Origin: Triplophysa rosa
Taxonomy: Eukaryota; Chordata; Actinopteri; Cypriniformes; Nemacheilidae
DNA: 64,000 nt
Direction: 5' to 3'
NCBI RefSeq assembly: GCF_024868665.1
Contig: NC_079891.1
Coordinates: 13,719,477-13,783,476, forward strand
In this document: one piece after another, positions 21,479 through 33,400 of the stretch
How the letters are laid out: every line of letters begins with the position of its first letter
Numbering within the stretch: position 1 is the stretch's first letter
Made by a program: the position numbers and the translations under genes
Notes under the pieces: generated by a model
What the model was told of the DNA's origin: nothing
Database searches by the model: none
What the model saw: only the letters and a program-made list of their open reading frames with translations

Positions 21479-24125
21479 CAGGCACGTGCACAGATAGGGC
21501 TCAACCTGTTCAGAGCACATGCGCTTTTTGCCCTTATACTCCGAAGTGCCCTTTTATGGTGGTTTTTTTTCATTAAATCAGTGCTATTGGTCACCCTTTA
21601 CATCTGTCTGCCTGTTTTACAAATATTTAGCCAATGATTGGTTAAAAAGAGCTTGTGACTAAATATTGTTGGATACGCATACGCTCCAACTGTCAGTAAA
21701 ACCTCATGGCTCCACCACCCTCTGTCTTGACTGAACTGCAGTTCTTTCCACGGCAGCTGAACGTCTTGAAAGGGTAATGTTGTCATTTAATAAAGATCTT
21801 GTTGTTTGAACAAGTACAGCGTTTTCTTTACGCAAGAAAAATTATGTCTAAAATGTTCATTTTTATGTATTTGAGGTCTGAGACATTTGGGACTGGAGAG
21901 GGCTAGCATTTGCGTACACAATAGCCTGTACACACAGTAGCATTTCATCTTTCATAAATTAGTTTTTGGCCAAATGTATTTTACAACAGGAAAACTGAGC
22001 ACACATATACAACAACGTTGTAACCCGTTGATTAAAATGGTGATGTCGGTGTTTTTATGATGACGGACAAAAAGCACATTTGCACACATTGACTTGAGGG
22101 TCAAAATCCCTGTAACGTTGTAACTGCATTTGAGTTTGACGCAAAGCCACTGAGTGATCCTCGTTACCTTGGTAAAATATATCTAAAAAATGTCTTTTTT
22201 AATTTATGATTGATGATACACTTCATTTATTAATAAATCGTATTGTATGATCGCATGGTTAATTCATGTTCACGCTGTAAAAACTTGGATTTGGAAGCGG
22301 CTTGAAACCAGCTTTTTTATAATCAAAACTTGTACAATTTCGCCATGTGATGGGTTTTTCCCCAGATGGCATCACCTTTTCAAAATAACGCTTTAAAAAT
22401 ATTTAACGCAATTTTCTGTCATCCTTCTAGCGTTACATTATACAATCATGCTCTTATTCATGTAAAAGCCTTTAAACCATTTGGGCGTGATTTTAAATGG
22501 TTGTCAATCGACGTCACGCCATGTTGAATGTTCCGCCATGTTGGTAGGCAGGCTGCTATTGCGTTCAATGGAGTGTTTTGTTTTTTCTTGTTTGATTAAC
22601 TAATATAACTATGGTTGGTCTTGCTGTATTAAAAATTACAATACCATTACGCGGAGTCATTCTGGAAAAGGCCCAGTAGTTTCACTTTAGATTTCTCCAT
22701 ATATCAAACAAAACAAGTAACGGTACATGTCAAAACAATAATAACAGCGGAGTATGAGCCTCCCAAGATGGCGGAGCCAGCAGACCTGCAACATAAAATG
22801 CAGGGCGTGACGCCCGCAAAGACGGAGCCATGTAATGCTTGTTTCCCTGTTAATTACGCGACAGTGCAAATTTATTTACAGGATGTAACTTGAAGGTGAC
22901 GACCCTTTTTGAACTTCTTAAAAGGAAAATTCAGGCTTTAGATTTGGAAAAAGGTGCCAGTCTTATGCTAAGGCCAAATTCATTAACATTAGTTACAGTG
23001 AAATGTACATTTTCATGTTGTTGAAATTAGCATTACTTAATATATTTTTAACAAACGAATATGAATTTGCCAAGAACAACCGCTCTGAACAAGTTATGGT
23101 AATAAATTAATTATTGTTAATCTTCTAATATTACGTTGGTATTTTTATACCTAATGTAGCCTAAGTAATGTTAACAAACTCTGTGTCTCACCAGTTTTTA
23201 AACATTTTAATATGTGAGCCGAGCATAACACGCGATACGGGCATCCGGTGTGTAAACTTAAAATATTTAAACTAGCTTGCGATCTGAGTGAACAAAGATT
23301 TAGGAACACATACAAATGATTTTTTAATATTTTCTGTATATTATAAAATCATTACAAATGAATTGAAGAAGCGTTAAATAAGACGTGACAACTCTAAGGT
23401 CTTCTGTAGCGGTAACTTAACCCTGTGGTGACGCAGTTTTTATTCTTATGAAAAATACAAATATTCGAATAGCATTTTTAATTTTTGAATAGTTATTGCG
23501 GGTAGAATATTTGAACATTCGTGCACATTCCTATTACATCCCAACTTTCGAAAACTCTTGAACAGCAAGATATTTTCATTGTTTAGCAAACAACTCAGGG
23601 AAAGGGGGTTTAATAGATCTGTGGAACGGTGCCGGGTTAAGGTAAAGAAACTCCGCCAGCAGTGCATCCAAGTGCGGGATGTGCAAGTTCCACGTGTTGT
23701 CACGTGACTGTATTTTGGTTCGTTTCAACTGGTTCGGACCAAAGCAATCAGTGTGGTGTGAAAGGGAACCAACACCGCTGAAAAATGCTATAATGTATCA
23801 TTTTTTGAAATTGGTCTAGACCAAACGAACCGAACTAAAGGTAAGAAAGCTACCTAAGAACAAATCAATGTTTTTTGTAGCTTTAATGAGTATTCTTCTG
23901 TATTTCATTTAGAATTTACCAAGACTGTAAAATGTTTGAAAACTTCATTCAATTTCTTTATATTATATAGGTGTTAGACTCTCTGTTATTAACAGTGAGT
24001 AAATCTAAAGCTTTTGAGACTATTATTTTGTTTGATTTAACTTGTCATTAAGATGTGATCAATAAAGGGGGGTGCCCTTTTTCAGTTTCAGCACATGCCC
24101 CTCAAAGGTTCTGTGCTCGGCCCTG
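21479..24125. mobile_element. hAT-type element, 2.65 kb, with 8-bp target duplication CAACTGAT
   Basis: It starts CAGGCACGTGCACAG and ends TCTGTGCTCGGCCCTG, with loosely complementary ends. The 8-bp sequence CAACTGAT flanks it exactly (21471-21478 and 24126-24133), as expected for hAT. I find no transposase: open frames are short and lack the dimerisation domain I would expect. It is probably non-autonomous or deeply decayed. Around 23712-23850 it contains an internal hairpin built from GGTTCG/CGAACC motifs that may be another small insertion. Confidence 0.8.
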
Positions 24126-24133
24126 CAACTGAT

Positions 24134-24895
24134 CTTACCAGCATGAAAGCTAGACATTTTGGATAAATCAGTGAGGGAAATAAGACAATTGAACAATAAC
24201 TCAAAACAATGAACAGGTCAAAACTTAAGAATTATATTTTTGTGCAAAATAAAATAACTATTTAAAACAAAAGATCATCTGAACAATTATAACTCAAAAC
24301 GGCAAAGAAGCAACCATGTGACTTATTATAACTAAGAAGTGATAACGTAAGAAAATAAAGCTGAAAAAAAAACTCATGAAAACATGAAAAAGTTGAAATT
24401 AGAAACTTTACATAATAAAATAAATACAAGTCCGTAACCTTACCATGTCTGTGTTATCACTTTCTGTAGATTATGTCAGAATATGAAAAAGCTGTCCTAC
24501 TCTTACTGACTAGCAGTTGAGATGCCGACCATCGGTTTCATCCGTTAGGTTTAGGAAAACATGTAATGAAGCTAACAAACATAACTGACACATTACATGA
24601 AAATACTCTAAACAAAAAGCACATGTCATTTGTAAATATTCACAAAACAGTGACAAACAAAACAACTTATAAAAAACGTAAGTAACTTTGTACTGACTAA
24701 ACGCAAATGTTGAAACTTTACAAAAGGGTTTACAAAAGGAGAACAACTTAAGATATGTAAAAATGTTCTTGACATTCACATGGTGAGGATACAAACTCGT
24801 GTAGTAAAACAGGTATGTTTGTATGTCAAAAGTTTTGAGCAAAACTGTTGATATATAGTGAGAGATCCACGTTGCGTGCATGTTGTGTATTTGAG
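24134..24895. other. AT-rich non-coding stretch
   Basis: No supported gene. It lies between the hAT element and the proximal copy of the duplicated module. Confidence 0.45.
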
Positions 24896-25165
24896 GAGAG
24901 TTACCTTTGAATAGTTTCTGACATCAGGACAAAATAAATATATTTCCTTTATTTGCTGTTATTATTACAATAAAAAACTGCTTATACAGACTACTAATAT
25001 AGAACAATAAATAAATAATCATACTTTCATGGAAAATGGAAAAATATTGTGTTGACAAACACGAACACAGGGTGTGCCGATGTAATTCTTGTAACCAAAT
25101 AACATTTGGCAGTTTGTATGTGGGTATATTCCAAGCAAACAGGTTTTCTGAGTGACACTTTAAAC
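24896..25165 (+). promoter_or_regulatory. Proximal copy of duplicated module upstream of the natterin-like gene
   Basis: This block is the proximal partner of 21194-21452. Immediately after it a smaller unit, CCAAGCAAACAGGTTTTCTG and its neighbours (25132-25166), is repeated in slightly altered form at 25208-25243. The position just ahead of the TATA box suggests a promoter or enhancer role, but that is inference. Confidence 0.5.
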
Positions 25166-25299
25166 AACTTCCCTTTCCTCCTTTGTAAGAAAAACTAACC
25201 TGATTGATTCCAAGCAAAAGGGTTTTCTGATTGACACTAAATTTTGTGTAATGTTGCACATGCTCAGTGTGAAGATGAAGTCCATCCTCATGAGCTCCG

Positions 25300-25306
25300 T
25301 ATAAAA
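25300..25306 (+). promoter_or_regulatory. TATA box of the natterin-like gene
   Basis: TATAAAA lies about 60 bp before the 5'-UTR splice donor, which would put transcription start near 25330. The spacing fits a normal RNA polymerase II promoter. Confidence 0.65.
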
Positions 25307-25360
25307 CAGCCGTCAGCTTAAACACAAACCACCAGAAAGCTGCACACTACAGTCTTTCAA

Positions 25361-25484
25361 GTGAGTGCACTCAATAGCTAGCCAAGAGCTTCTCCGTTTT
25401 AAATGTTTCTACATTTTGCTTTTTGTTTCTTTGAATGCTTTGTCAATTCTGATGTTCATGTCAATTTTGTGTTTCAACTTTCAG
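25361..25484 (+). other. Intron in the 5' untranslated region of the natterin-like gene
   Basis: A donor (TTTCAA|GTGAGT) and an acceptor preceded by a pyrimidine-rich run (TTTCAACTTTCAG|ATC) bound a 124-bp intron. Splicing removes an upstream in-frame ATG at 25365, so translation starts at 25503. Confidence 0.7.
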
Positions 25485-25502
25485 ATCAAATCCCTTTACA
25501 AA

Positions 25503-26444
25503 ATGGCAACAACTCTGTTAGCAATCGGTGGTCAAGGAGGTGGTGAATTTACCTTCAATGGTCAGAATAATGGTTCCAGTTTACAGAGGATGTGGGTTTG
25601 GGTGGGAGGGTCACAGGTGAAGGCGGTCCGGGCCTGGCTCACAGATGGAAGAGAACAAACCTTTGGAAGACCTGGAGGGTCATTTCAAGAGTATGTGTTT
25701 CAGCCCGGCGAGCTCATCACCTCAATGTCACTGTGGGGAAATGGAGTGGGGACGCGTCTCGGAGCCATCAAATTCAAAACCAACTATTCCAAAAATTTCT
25801 TTGTGAAAATGACGAGCTGGAGTTTGAGAACAGAATATCCCATCGACATCGGCTCTGGATTGTGTCTGGGCATCGAGGGAAGATGCGGCTTGGACATCGA
25901 CTGCATGGGATTCTTATTTCTCAATAAAGTTCAGTCAGTAATTCTCACTGATGTCAGCTATCCAACTCTTGACCTGGTCACGCCAGACGTCGCACTGGAA
26001 GTGATCCAATTGAGCACTTACAAGAATGAAACCTCCATCAGTCAAGAGCAAACCATTGAAAGCTCAAAAACAATAACCAAATCATCTTCGTGGTCTACAA
26101 GAGAAAGCATCACAAGCACATTCTCCATGGAGGTGAAGGCTGGGATTCCAGATATCGTAGAAGTCACCACGGGATTCAGTGTTGAGATTGGAACAGAAAA
26201 CACTTACAGTAAAGAATATACGGATGAAACAACTGAAAAACAAACGTTTAAGATCGATGTTCAAGCGAGGAAGAAGGTGGATGTTCACATCACGATTGGC
26301 AGATGTAGTTTTGATCTCCCGTACACCGGCACAGTGATGGTCATGTGTGAGAACAGTTCTGTGTTCACATATGAAACCAAAGGCAAATACAAAGGTGTCA
26401 GTTACACCAAAATAAGAGTTGACACCAAAGAACACAACCTTTAA
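25503..26444 (+). CDS. Natterin/aerolysin-like protein (jacalin lectin plus aerolysin domain, Dln1 class)
   Basis: The 313-residue protein is intact. Residues about 5-148 form a jacalin-type lectin domain (glycine loop [10 protein letters not shown], then WVWVGG and a second binding loop [12 protein letters not shown] at 127-138). Residues about 150-313 form an aerolysin-type beta pore-forming domain, with a Ser/Thr-rich alternating stretch around 186-235 where the family places its membrane hairpin, and a conserved end with DLPYTGTV. Dln1 of zebrafish, the closest family I know, binds mannose glycans and oligomerises into pores, with a proposed role in antiviral defence. There is no signal peptide, as in that family, and the length is nearly the same. 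The coding region is a single exon. The start at 25503 is chosen because the upstream Met lies in a 5'-UTR intron. It may be named natterin-like or aerolysin-like in databases. Confidence 0.92.
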   Translation: MATTLLAIGGQGGGEFTFNGQNNGSSLQRMWVWVGGSQVKAVRAWLTDGREQTFGRPGGSFQEYVFQPGELITSMSLWGNGVGTRLGAIKFKTNYSKNFFVKMTSWSLRTEYPIDIGSGLCLGIEGRCGLDIDCMGFLFLNKVQSVILTDVSYPTLDLVTPDVALEVIQLSTYKNETSISQEQTIESSKTITKSSSWSTRESITSTFSMEVKAGIPDIVEVTTGFSVEIGTENTYSKEYTDETTEKQTFKIDVQARKKVDVHITIGRCSFDLPYTGTVMVMCENSSVFTYETKGKYKGVSYTKIRVDTKEHNL

Positions 26445-26569
26445 TATCAAGATGTAAATTGATTTCTACATTTACTTGAAAGTTTCTTAGTTGTTGGAGG
26501 CTGTTTTGATTTGTTTCTGTTTTGATTTTGTTCAAGTTTAAATGTAAAAGACTGCATTATCTTAACTTT

Positions 26570-26575
26570 AATAAA
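26570..26575 (+). terminator. Polyadenylation signal of the natterin-like gene
   Basis: AATAAA lies about 125 bp after the stop codon, with AT-rich sequence around it. Confidence 0.65.
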
Positions 26576-26589
26576 TAATAATTACTTCC

Positions 26590-26690
26590 GGACCACCCAC
26601 ATCCATTGACCTTTTGACCGTATCCGCCCACGTAGTGAGGGACCGCCCACGTCGCGTTGACCTTTTGACCATATCCTCCCATATTGTAGG
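26590..26690. repeat. Short direct repeat around TTGACCTTTTGACC
   Basis: TTGACCTTTTGACC followed by TATCC and CCCA occurs twice, about 60 bp apart, immediately after the natterin-like gene. The function is unknown. Confidence 0.6.
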
Positions 26691-26769
26691 GACAGCCCAT
26701 TTGGCTCCCTTTTCCGGGCATCATGTTTGGACATGTTTTATGAGGTTTTGACACATATCTTATGCATGA

Positions 26770-26995
26770 ATGATGAATAAATAAAGCAACGAGTGATTAA
26801 ATAAAGGCAATAATAAGTAAATAAATGAATAAAGCAACGAATAAGTAAATAAAGCAGCGAATAAATAAGTGATTAAATAAATAAAGAATTGGTTAAATAA
26901 ATGATGAAATAAATAAGTGATTAAATAAAGAAAGCAAGGAATGAATAAGTAAGTAAATAAATGATTGAATGAATAAGCAATTAAATAAAGCATTC
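26770..26995. repeat. (GAATAAATAAAT)-like low-complexity tract
   Basis: The tract is built from AATAAATAA and AATAAGTGATTAAAT variants. A 108-residue open frame on the minus strand is a product of this simple sequence. Confidence 0.85.
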
Positions 26996-26999
26996 TATG

Positions 27000-29270
27000 T
27001 ATATAGGGTGTGATAAAACTTAAGTTTTTCCAGAGAGGAAAGACAGCATTCCTGACGTTATACTGAGAAGCCTCAGTTTCAGACATTCCTGAGCTGCAAA
27101 CACGCCGACCGTCACGACTCGTAAATTGTTGTGACGGCGCGCGTGTGTGTATTTCAACTTGTTTACGTCCGGCGGGGTGACAATGTTGGACGTTTTAATC
27201 ATCTATGATTTGTTTTTACATCAGCATAGTCATGTATGCGCGGCGACATGGCACAAGCGGATTATCTCGACACAGTGAAGCGTTGTTTACGACTAACAAG
27301 TGTTCTCCACCTGACAGCAGTAGATTACATGAAGCAATGTGTGACTAATCGATCTGCGTCATGCAAGAGTGTCCAATGCAATCTATATAGGGTTAATGAC
27401 AAACTATAATCTTGCTATATCTCTAACTAATCAGAAAACAACTTATGCTACTAATTTCCACTAACATTCTAAACGTATCCGCATGTAAAATGAAATACAA
27501 AAACACGCTTTATTCATCATCATCTGTTTTGTTTAAATCTCAAACTATTCTCACACGTGTCTAATTGTACAGGGGCCTCCATGAAAATGGCTTGACCAAA
27601 TAAATGTTTGTATGCGTGCACGAGTGTTGACCAAGAGCGGTTACCTTCCAGCGTTCATGTTTCTGAAAAAAAAATCTGAGTATCCATTCTTCAAACTGTG
27701 TCTACAACACTGTATAATTAAAGGACACGCCAACATGTTTTTCCTGACTGCATGGAGCGGTGTCTTTAAATGGTGTCCATGATGTTGCCCCTATCCTGAC
27801 TGTTTTCCTTCTGTCTGAGAAGATGCCAGTGCGTCCACCAACCAAGGGTGAAGAAAACATCTTTATTGCTGGTGTTCATAGCATCACAGCAGGCAGTTGG
27901 GTGATTCCTTAAAACACATAAAGCAGATTTTAATTGAACAGCAAGAATCCTTAAATTGAATGTACGTCACGTTTATTTCATGAATGTTTTTATATCATGC
28001 CTCCAGGTTGTATCATAAAATAAGTTTGCATAAGGTTTTCAAAATAAAAAATTTACATTAAAAAGGTGTGCCTTTTAACATAATTGTTTATATGATTCTA
28101 AACTGATATTCTTTAAAACATTTAGAATAGTCAAATCTCACACATCCTGTTATTAAGAGTTGTCTTTGCACATCTGTTTTAGTTTTAAGAGCTTTCTGTG
28201 GCAACCCCTTAACACGTAGACACTATTCGAAGATTTACTAGAGAGACTAACATATACAGCAGACTCTGGGTTCTTTTCAGCATCAAAGCTTTTTTATTAT
28301 TTTGTGTTGGACATCTGATTGTGTAGCAAGGAAACTCAAGAAGTAGACATTCCATCCTACAGTAAGTGTTTCTGTTTACTTTTAGTTTAAACAAGGTTTT
28401 AATTGTTGTTGCTAAACAGTTTGCTTTAGATCCACACTGAATCACCTTTTCTTCATTTTATCCTCACCATTTTCTTATGTTTTGTTTTTGAGTGTCTATT
28501 GAATATACTAGGCTATATTTTCTTACACAAAGCAACTGAGCAATAGAGGTCTTCTATGCAAGGATGTGAAGTAGCTTGATTTTGTTTTTGTATATGTAAA
28601 TAGCTTTATATATATTTTTTCATACACAGATTGGACAGTTTGCGTGCTGGATTGTGTACTACAGGTAAGTGGTAAAATGTAGTTAAATTTAGGAAACTTT
28701 CGACATGTGAAAATATATCCTTAAAATAAACTTAAAAAGTGGCTAAAGCATGCAAGAAAAATGGTCAACTTGTGCAGACAATGCATCATCTGAAGCGCTG
28801 TGAATTGACTTCAAATGAGCAAAACATACTATATAGTGCTCTCAAGATAAAGATGCTCTGGTTTCAGCTGTTAGAGTGTTCCTGATTGAAAGGATTGGAT
28901 GGTCTTTTTTTACTTAGTTTATTTATCATATTCAGCCAAATGCTTGTGTTTTCATATTTTCTTGACTGCTCTATAAGTACTTTCAAACACACAATGCATT
29001 TTAATTTGCCTTCACCTTGTCTTTCAGTGATGTAGACTTGCATCAGCATATGAAGGTAAGCCCACATGCATCGCCCATTCCAAATCTCACATGTCAGCAA
29101 ATGACAGACATAAAGATACACTTCTTAAACTGCATGTCCGCTATAAACCAGTGCTTCAGAAGTCATAATTTAGTTCACACTTCTCTAATAACCTGATGTG
29201 TGAATATAATTACACATCTTAAATTGTTTTTCTTTGGTAAACATTTTTATCATTTTAACATATGCATTTT
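27000..29270. other. Non-coding stretch with small splice-flanked segments
   Basis: No protein domain could be found. On the plus strand a donor at 28363 (ACA|GTAAGT), a 35-bp segment with acceptor and donor (28630-28664, AG| and |GTAAGT) and a 28-bp segment (28028+1000, that is 29028-29055, TTTCAG| and |GTAAGC) line up in order. They could be untranslated or non-coding RNA exons, or chance. Confidence 0.3.
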
Positions 29271-29781
29271 TGTCATGAATGTGCAGGGAAGAGAACCCAA
29301 TCGCAGACAGGAGGTGGTGGAAAACAATGACTTTTAATATTAAACACAAAGCAAAAACCCACGCGGGGCAAAATAACAATGACACGGGGAATATAAATCA
29401 CAGACTCGACAGGAACAATCAACTACTAACTGGACTAACACAACACTTGACATAAACTGACATATACTAGGTAAACTATTACTCACAGATGGAACAAGGT
29501 GACAAGACCAGGAATCAAAACGAACAGGCACAGGAGGATAGACACGAGGGCATTATAAAGGGAGACTAACAAAGGAAGATAACAATGGGCAGGTATGGGT
29601 AATGAAACACTGATGGAGAGCTAAACGAGGAACGAGAGGGCGGGAACAGAGACGAGACTGGAGAGAGAGTATAGAAGGCCGTAAGTGCCAAAATGTCTCT
29701 CTCCACAAAAAACCTAAGGCTTTGCCATGACTCTGCCACAAGATCAAGAAAGACAAGACATGGAGAGGCAGAATCATGACA
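29271..29781 (-). mobile_element. Solo LTR, 511 bp (family L2 of this window)
   Basis: On the minus strand it starts TGTCATGATTCTGCC and ends TTCATGACA. It shares the internal blocks TTCTTGATCTTGTGGCAGA and ACCCAATCGCAG... in reverse with 30521-31117. The flanks are ATTTT and GTTTT, a four-of-five match to a target duplication. No internal coding region is attached. Confidence 0.75.
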
Positions 29782-29789
29782 GTTTTAGT

Positions 29790-30514
29790 CGGTACGAAGT
29801 TGTCAGGCTTTACACTTATGTTTTATATAAGGTTTTGAAACGTTCTAATATTTATGGCTTTCTGCTTATTCACGGCTTTGAGTCATCCACACATGTTGGT
29901 TTCATACATGTCTCACTAAAGCTAACCGGCGAGATGTTGTTCCGTCCTCAACACCAGGAGCGTCTCAAAAGCGAAGCAGCTGAATTCGTGAGACCACGTG
30001 ATTTGCTAGTCCGACGTTGTTTTTCTGAATTTTTAGGGGTTATACCATGCCAAAGTAAAAAAAATGGTTAGGTTTGTGCAGTTTTTTGAAGTGCTTATTG
30101 CTATGTCATTCTTTGTTCCCTTATATTTTACTACACTTAAAAAAACATTATTTTACCAAAGAATAACCTAACAAAATAAGGTTTTGTTTGAAGATAAACC
30201 TCTCGTCGTGCATTTCGGGTCTCCTTCCAAGGATGCAATGTGAAATACGTACGGAAGTCTGCACAAGGACATTTATTTTGACATAGTACTGTGCAGCTTG
30301 GACATGGCGTCTGTCAAAAATAGGCTAGCTGCGCATTAAAGATCGGGCAACACACTCAGTTTCTGCTAATCTCATATTAATGTTGAGTGCCTATACGGTA
30401 GTATTGCATACGTCGTATCTTCGAAGAGTATTTAGTTTGATCAAATAATCAAACAGCTGTACGATTATTTCCGGAAAAACACCAGCTGCTAGAGGTGGGA
30501 CTAGTGGGGAGAGT
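29790..30514. other. Non-coding spacer between two L2 LTRs
   Basis: No pol or gag sequence is present between the two LTRs, so they are not the ends of one full element. Nothing else is recognised. Confidence 0.5.
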
Positions 30515-30520
30515 GGGATG

Positions 30521-31117
30521 TGTCATGAATCGGGAGGGAAGAACCCAATCGCAGGCAGTGAGAATGAAGGGGTTAACAAAGACTTTATTACAACAAACAA
30601 AACACCCACGAGGGGGTAACGAGGACAAGACTAATATATATAAAAACTGAAACCAAAAACTTCCCACGTGGGGGCAAAAACAGCAGGACAAAAATAAACT
30701 AGGAAACTAAACAAGACACAACGTCAAAACACAAGGCAGGGCAGGATGAGACACGGTCAGGTGAGGTAAACACAAGGTAGGGTAATACTCACAAGCACAT
30801 ATCAATACGTAGAAGCACGACAGCAATACACAGCATGAATACACACAACTAACACAATGACCGAACACAGGACAATGAAACATGAGGACTGTATAAAGGG
30901 GAGAAAATCAAGAAGGGACAGGTGCGGGGCATGAACTAATTAACAAGCAATAACGAGGGATACAAGAGGGCGGGGACAAAGACGCGACACCGGAGAGAGA
31001 GAGGATGTGGAAGGCCAACAGGGCAAAAAAGCCTCTCTCCACACAAAACAAGGGATCCTGCCGTGATTCTGCCACAAGATCAAGAAAGACATGACAAGAT
31101 GAGGCAGAATCATGACA
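30521..31117 (-). mobile_element. Solo LTR, 597 bp (family L2), flanked by GGGATG
   Basis: The boundaries mirror those of 29271-29781. The six bases GGGATG occur immediately on both sides (30515-30520 and 31118-31123). The minus strand carries AATAAAG about 60-70 bp from its 3' end as a likely polyadenylation signal. A further fragment of the same family lies at 46402-46574. Confidence 0.82.
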
Positions 31118-31714
31118 GGGATGGAACTACAGCACGAGCACACGGCACATCATCACATTAATCCCTTTGTGTTTTGTACGTTATGCATGTACACGCCGAT
31201 TGCCAAGAAAACACATATTTATGACTTAGTTTGAAATACCGCGTGCAGTTCATGTCCAGCATATTTTAGCACTGGGACCACACCATCTATAAGTTTCAAA
31301 TGATCTCCAAATCCAGCGTTATATCACCGTTTATATAACATCCATCACTGAAATGCCGTGAACAAACAGACATACCTAAACTTCACTATAGCAAGAGGAA
31401 TGAGCTGCAGCGCAGCCCATCTTGACGCAGCGCGCATAATCTTGATGGTAAGCAGGTCTCGCTCGTCGGTTGGCTCGTGGGCGGGCTCTTTCGCCTTTGC
31501 CTTGCCGTGCTTTTCCGGGAGAATGGACAATAAATGGAATAGGATCCCTGTGACGACACCGGGATCCAGAATTAGAAAAAACTTTCCGAAACAAGTTGGA
31601 GTGCTGGTGGAGTGTATCAAGTACAGAAATACTATGTCATACGTCCAACTCGTTTTTTAACAAGTTGACCATGTTAAGCATGAGAAGTGTCGTGGCGAAA
31701 AGTCGATCAGCCAA
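31118..31714. other. Stretch with no supported gene
   Basis: A moderately GC-rich patch (31410-31560) has open frames on both strands but no recognisable domain. Confidence 0.4.
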
Positions 31715-32121
31715 TGTAGAAAGAATTCACGAAGACCAGAGAGCTAGGTTTCAAGAGTTTTCCATCTTTATTTGCTCGAGCAATCAAAGTGAGACACACA
31801 GAGTTCATCTGAAGATGCCCAATGATGTCCAACGAATACATGTCTGACTCCATCTTTTATACATTGTTCTCAAGTTGTTATCACAGTTCAAACCAATCAT
31901 GTTTTACCTGACATCATCTTCTACCAACCAGGTTTTACATGACATCACTTATTTTTATTAGTCCATCCCCTTATCACTCGCTACAGTTACATTTCACGTT
32001 ACAGTTATATTTCCGGCCTACCATATTAGGATTTAATCGTAGGGAGCACCTCTCAATCAACACATACGTATATCATGTGCTCTTTATCTTGACACCTTTC
32101 CGGCGGCTTTCGGACGATACA
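31715..32121 (-). mobile_element. LTR-like segment
   Basis: On the minus strand it begins TGTATCGTCCG and ends GAATTCTTTCTACA, with TATAAAAGATGG near 31855 and AATAAAGATGG near 31775, the order of promoter and polyadenylation signals seen in retroviral-type LTRs. No target duplication is visible, so the exact ends are uncertain. Confidence 0.5.
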
Positions 32122-32136
32122 TGATTTAACACTGGT

Positions 32137-33400
32137 TTTAAAAAATGAACTCATGGTTTAGTGATAATGAGCACCCCAGCGTCCTTGGCTGTATGTGTAA
32201 CGGTTTCACTCTGGTTGTGTTGCTTTCAATAAAGAATTTCAGTTGAGACAGAATGATGAAGCCCGTAGTTTCTTTATTTGACCTGAAGGACACACACATA
32301 AGGCACGATATGTTATCCAGGCACTTCTCTCCGCTCATGTGCAACACTCTCACGAGAAGAGAAAGAGAACACCTAACCCCATCAGCACACAGTGTGCTTC
32401 TGCTTAGTAACAGGATTATTTAAGTTACTACACTTCATCGCGCAATATTGAAGATAAAATAAAACACTGCATGAACGCAGTATAAACACTTAAATTAAGT
32501 AAAAGAAATAAAATATTAAAAATAATAATAAATCACAATGGGATATAACACCAGGAATAATCCCTGCTCACATTACAACCCACAATACGAAATAATGAGA
32601 TGCAATTAACAATTTACCATGAACTCAAGTGTGTAAAATGAGAACAAAGCCTCTTATATTTTTATCACAAAAACACATTCTCAATATGAAACACACTTCA
32701 ACTAATATACAATTGTATGCGTCATTCAACTAATTATAATATCAAGCATACCTGAAGGACACACACATAAGGCACGATATGTTATCCAGGCACATCTCTT
32801 CTCTCCACCACGTGCTAAACAAAGAAAGCTAATAAGCTAACCAATCGCAAATGAGCATACAAAATGTGTTAATTCACACTTATTCACAAGAGTCACACAA
32901 ACACATACTTAAACACTCTCGGTGTAAACTGTAAAATTAAACATTTTGTCACAATGATTGATAATTACCAACACTCTCACGAGAAGAGAAAGAGAACACC
33001 TAACCCCATCAGCACACAGTGTGCTTCTGGGCAGAGACTATAGAAGCCGCAGCCCGAAGCTGCAAGTGCCCCGCTGTTTTGTGCCCTGAACGGAAACAAT
33101 ATAGGCATGCTTGGTTCCTATTATAAACAACACATACTGTACATTTCACATACATTACATCAACATTTAACAACTATTTAACATAGAAACATTACAACAA
33201 CCAGGAACAAGGTTGATTAAAGTTCACAAAATAAAATAAAATACATTGCGAAATTTTTAATCCAGCTACATATGCGATAAATTAAAACTCCTCTACAAAA
33301 GTGTGTGGTTTTATTAAAAATGAGCTCATTGTTTAGCGTAAGAATAAGCAACCCAGCGTTCTTAATTAAACTTCTCTACAAAAGTGTGTGTGGTGTACGT
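32137..33400. repeat. Shuffled local duplication
   Basis: Blocks recur in changed arrangement: ACCTGAAGGACACACACATA at 32280 and 32752; CAACACTCTCACGAGAAGAG at 32342 and 32970; a block around CAGCACACAGTGTGCTTCTG at 32381 and 33009; and CTCTACAAAAGTGTGTG at 33290 and 33373. AATAAAG motifs on the minus strand suggest LTR-derived material. No coding capacity was recognised. Confidence 0.65.

Noticed and set aside
25365..25502. Earlier in-frame start for the natterin-like protein
   Set aside because: The upstream ATG lies inside an intron of the 5' untranslated region, and the family's proteins begin close to the Met at 25503.
31345..31660. Overlapping open frames of 72-100 codons on both strands
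   Set aside because: No domain, no matching splice sites and no similarity to anything recognised.
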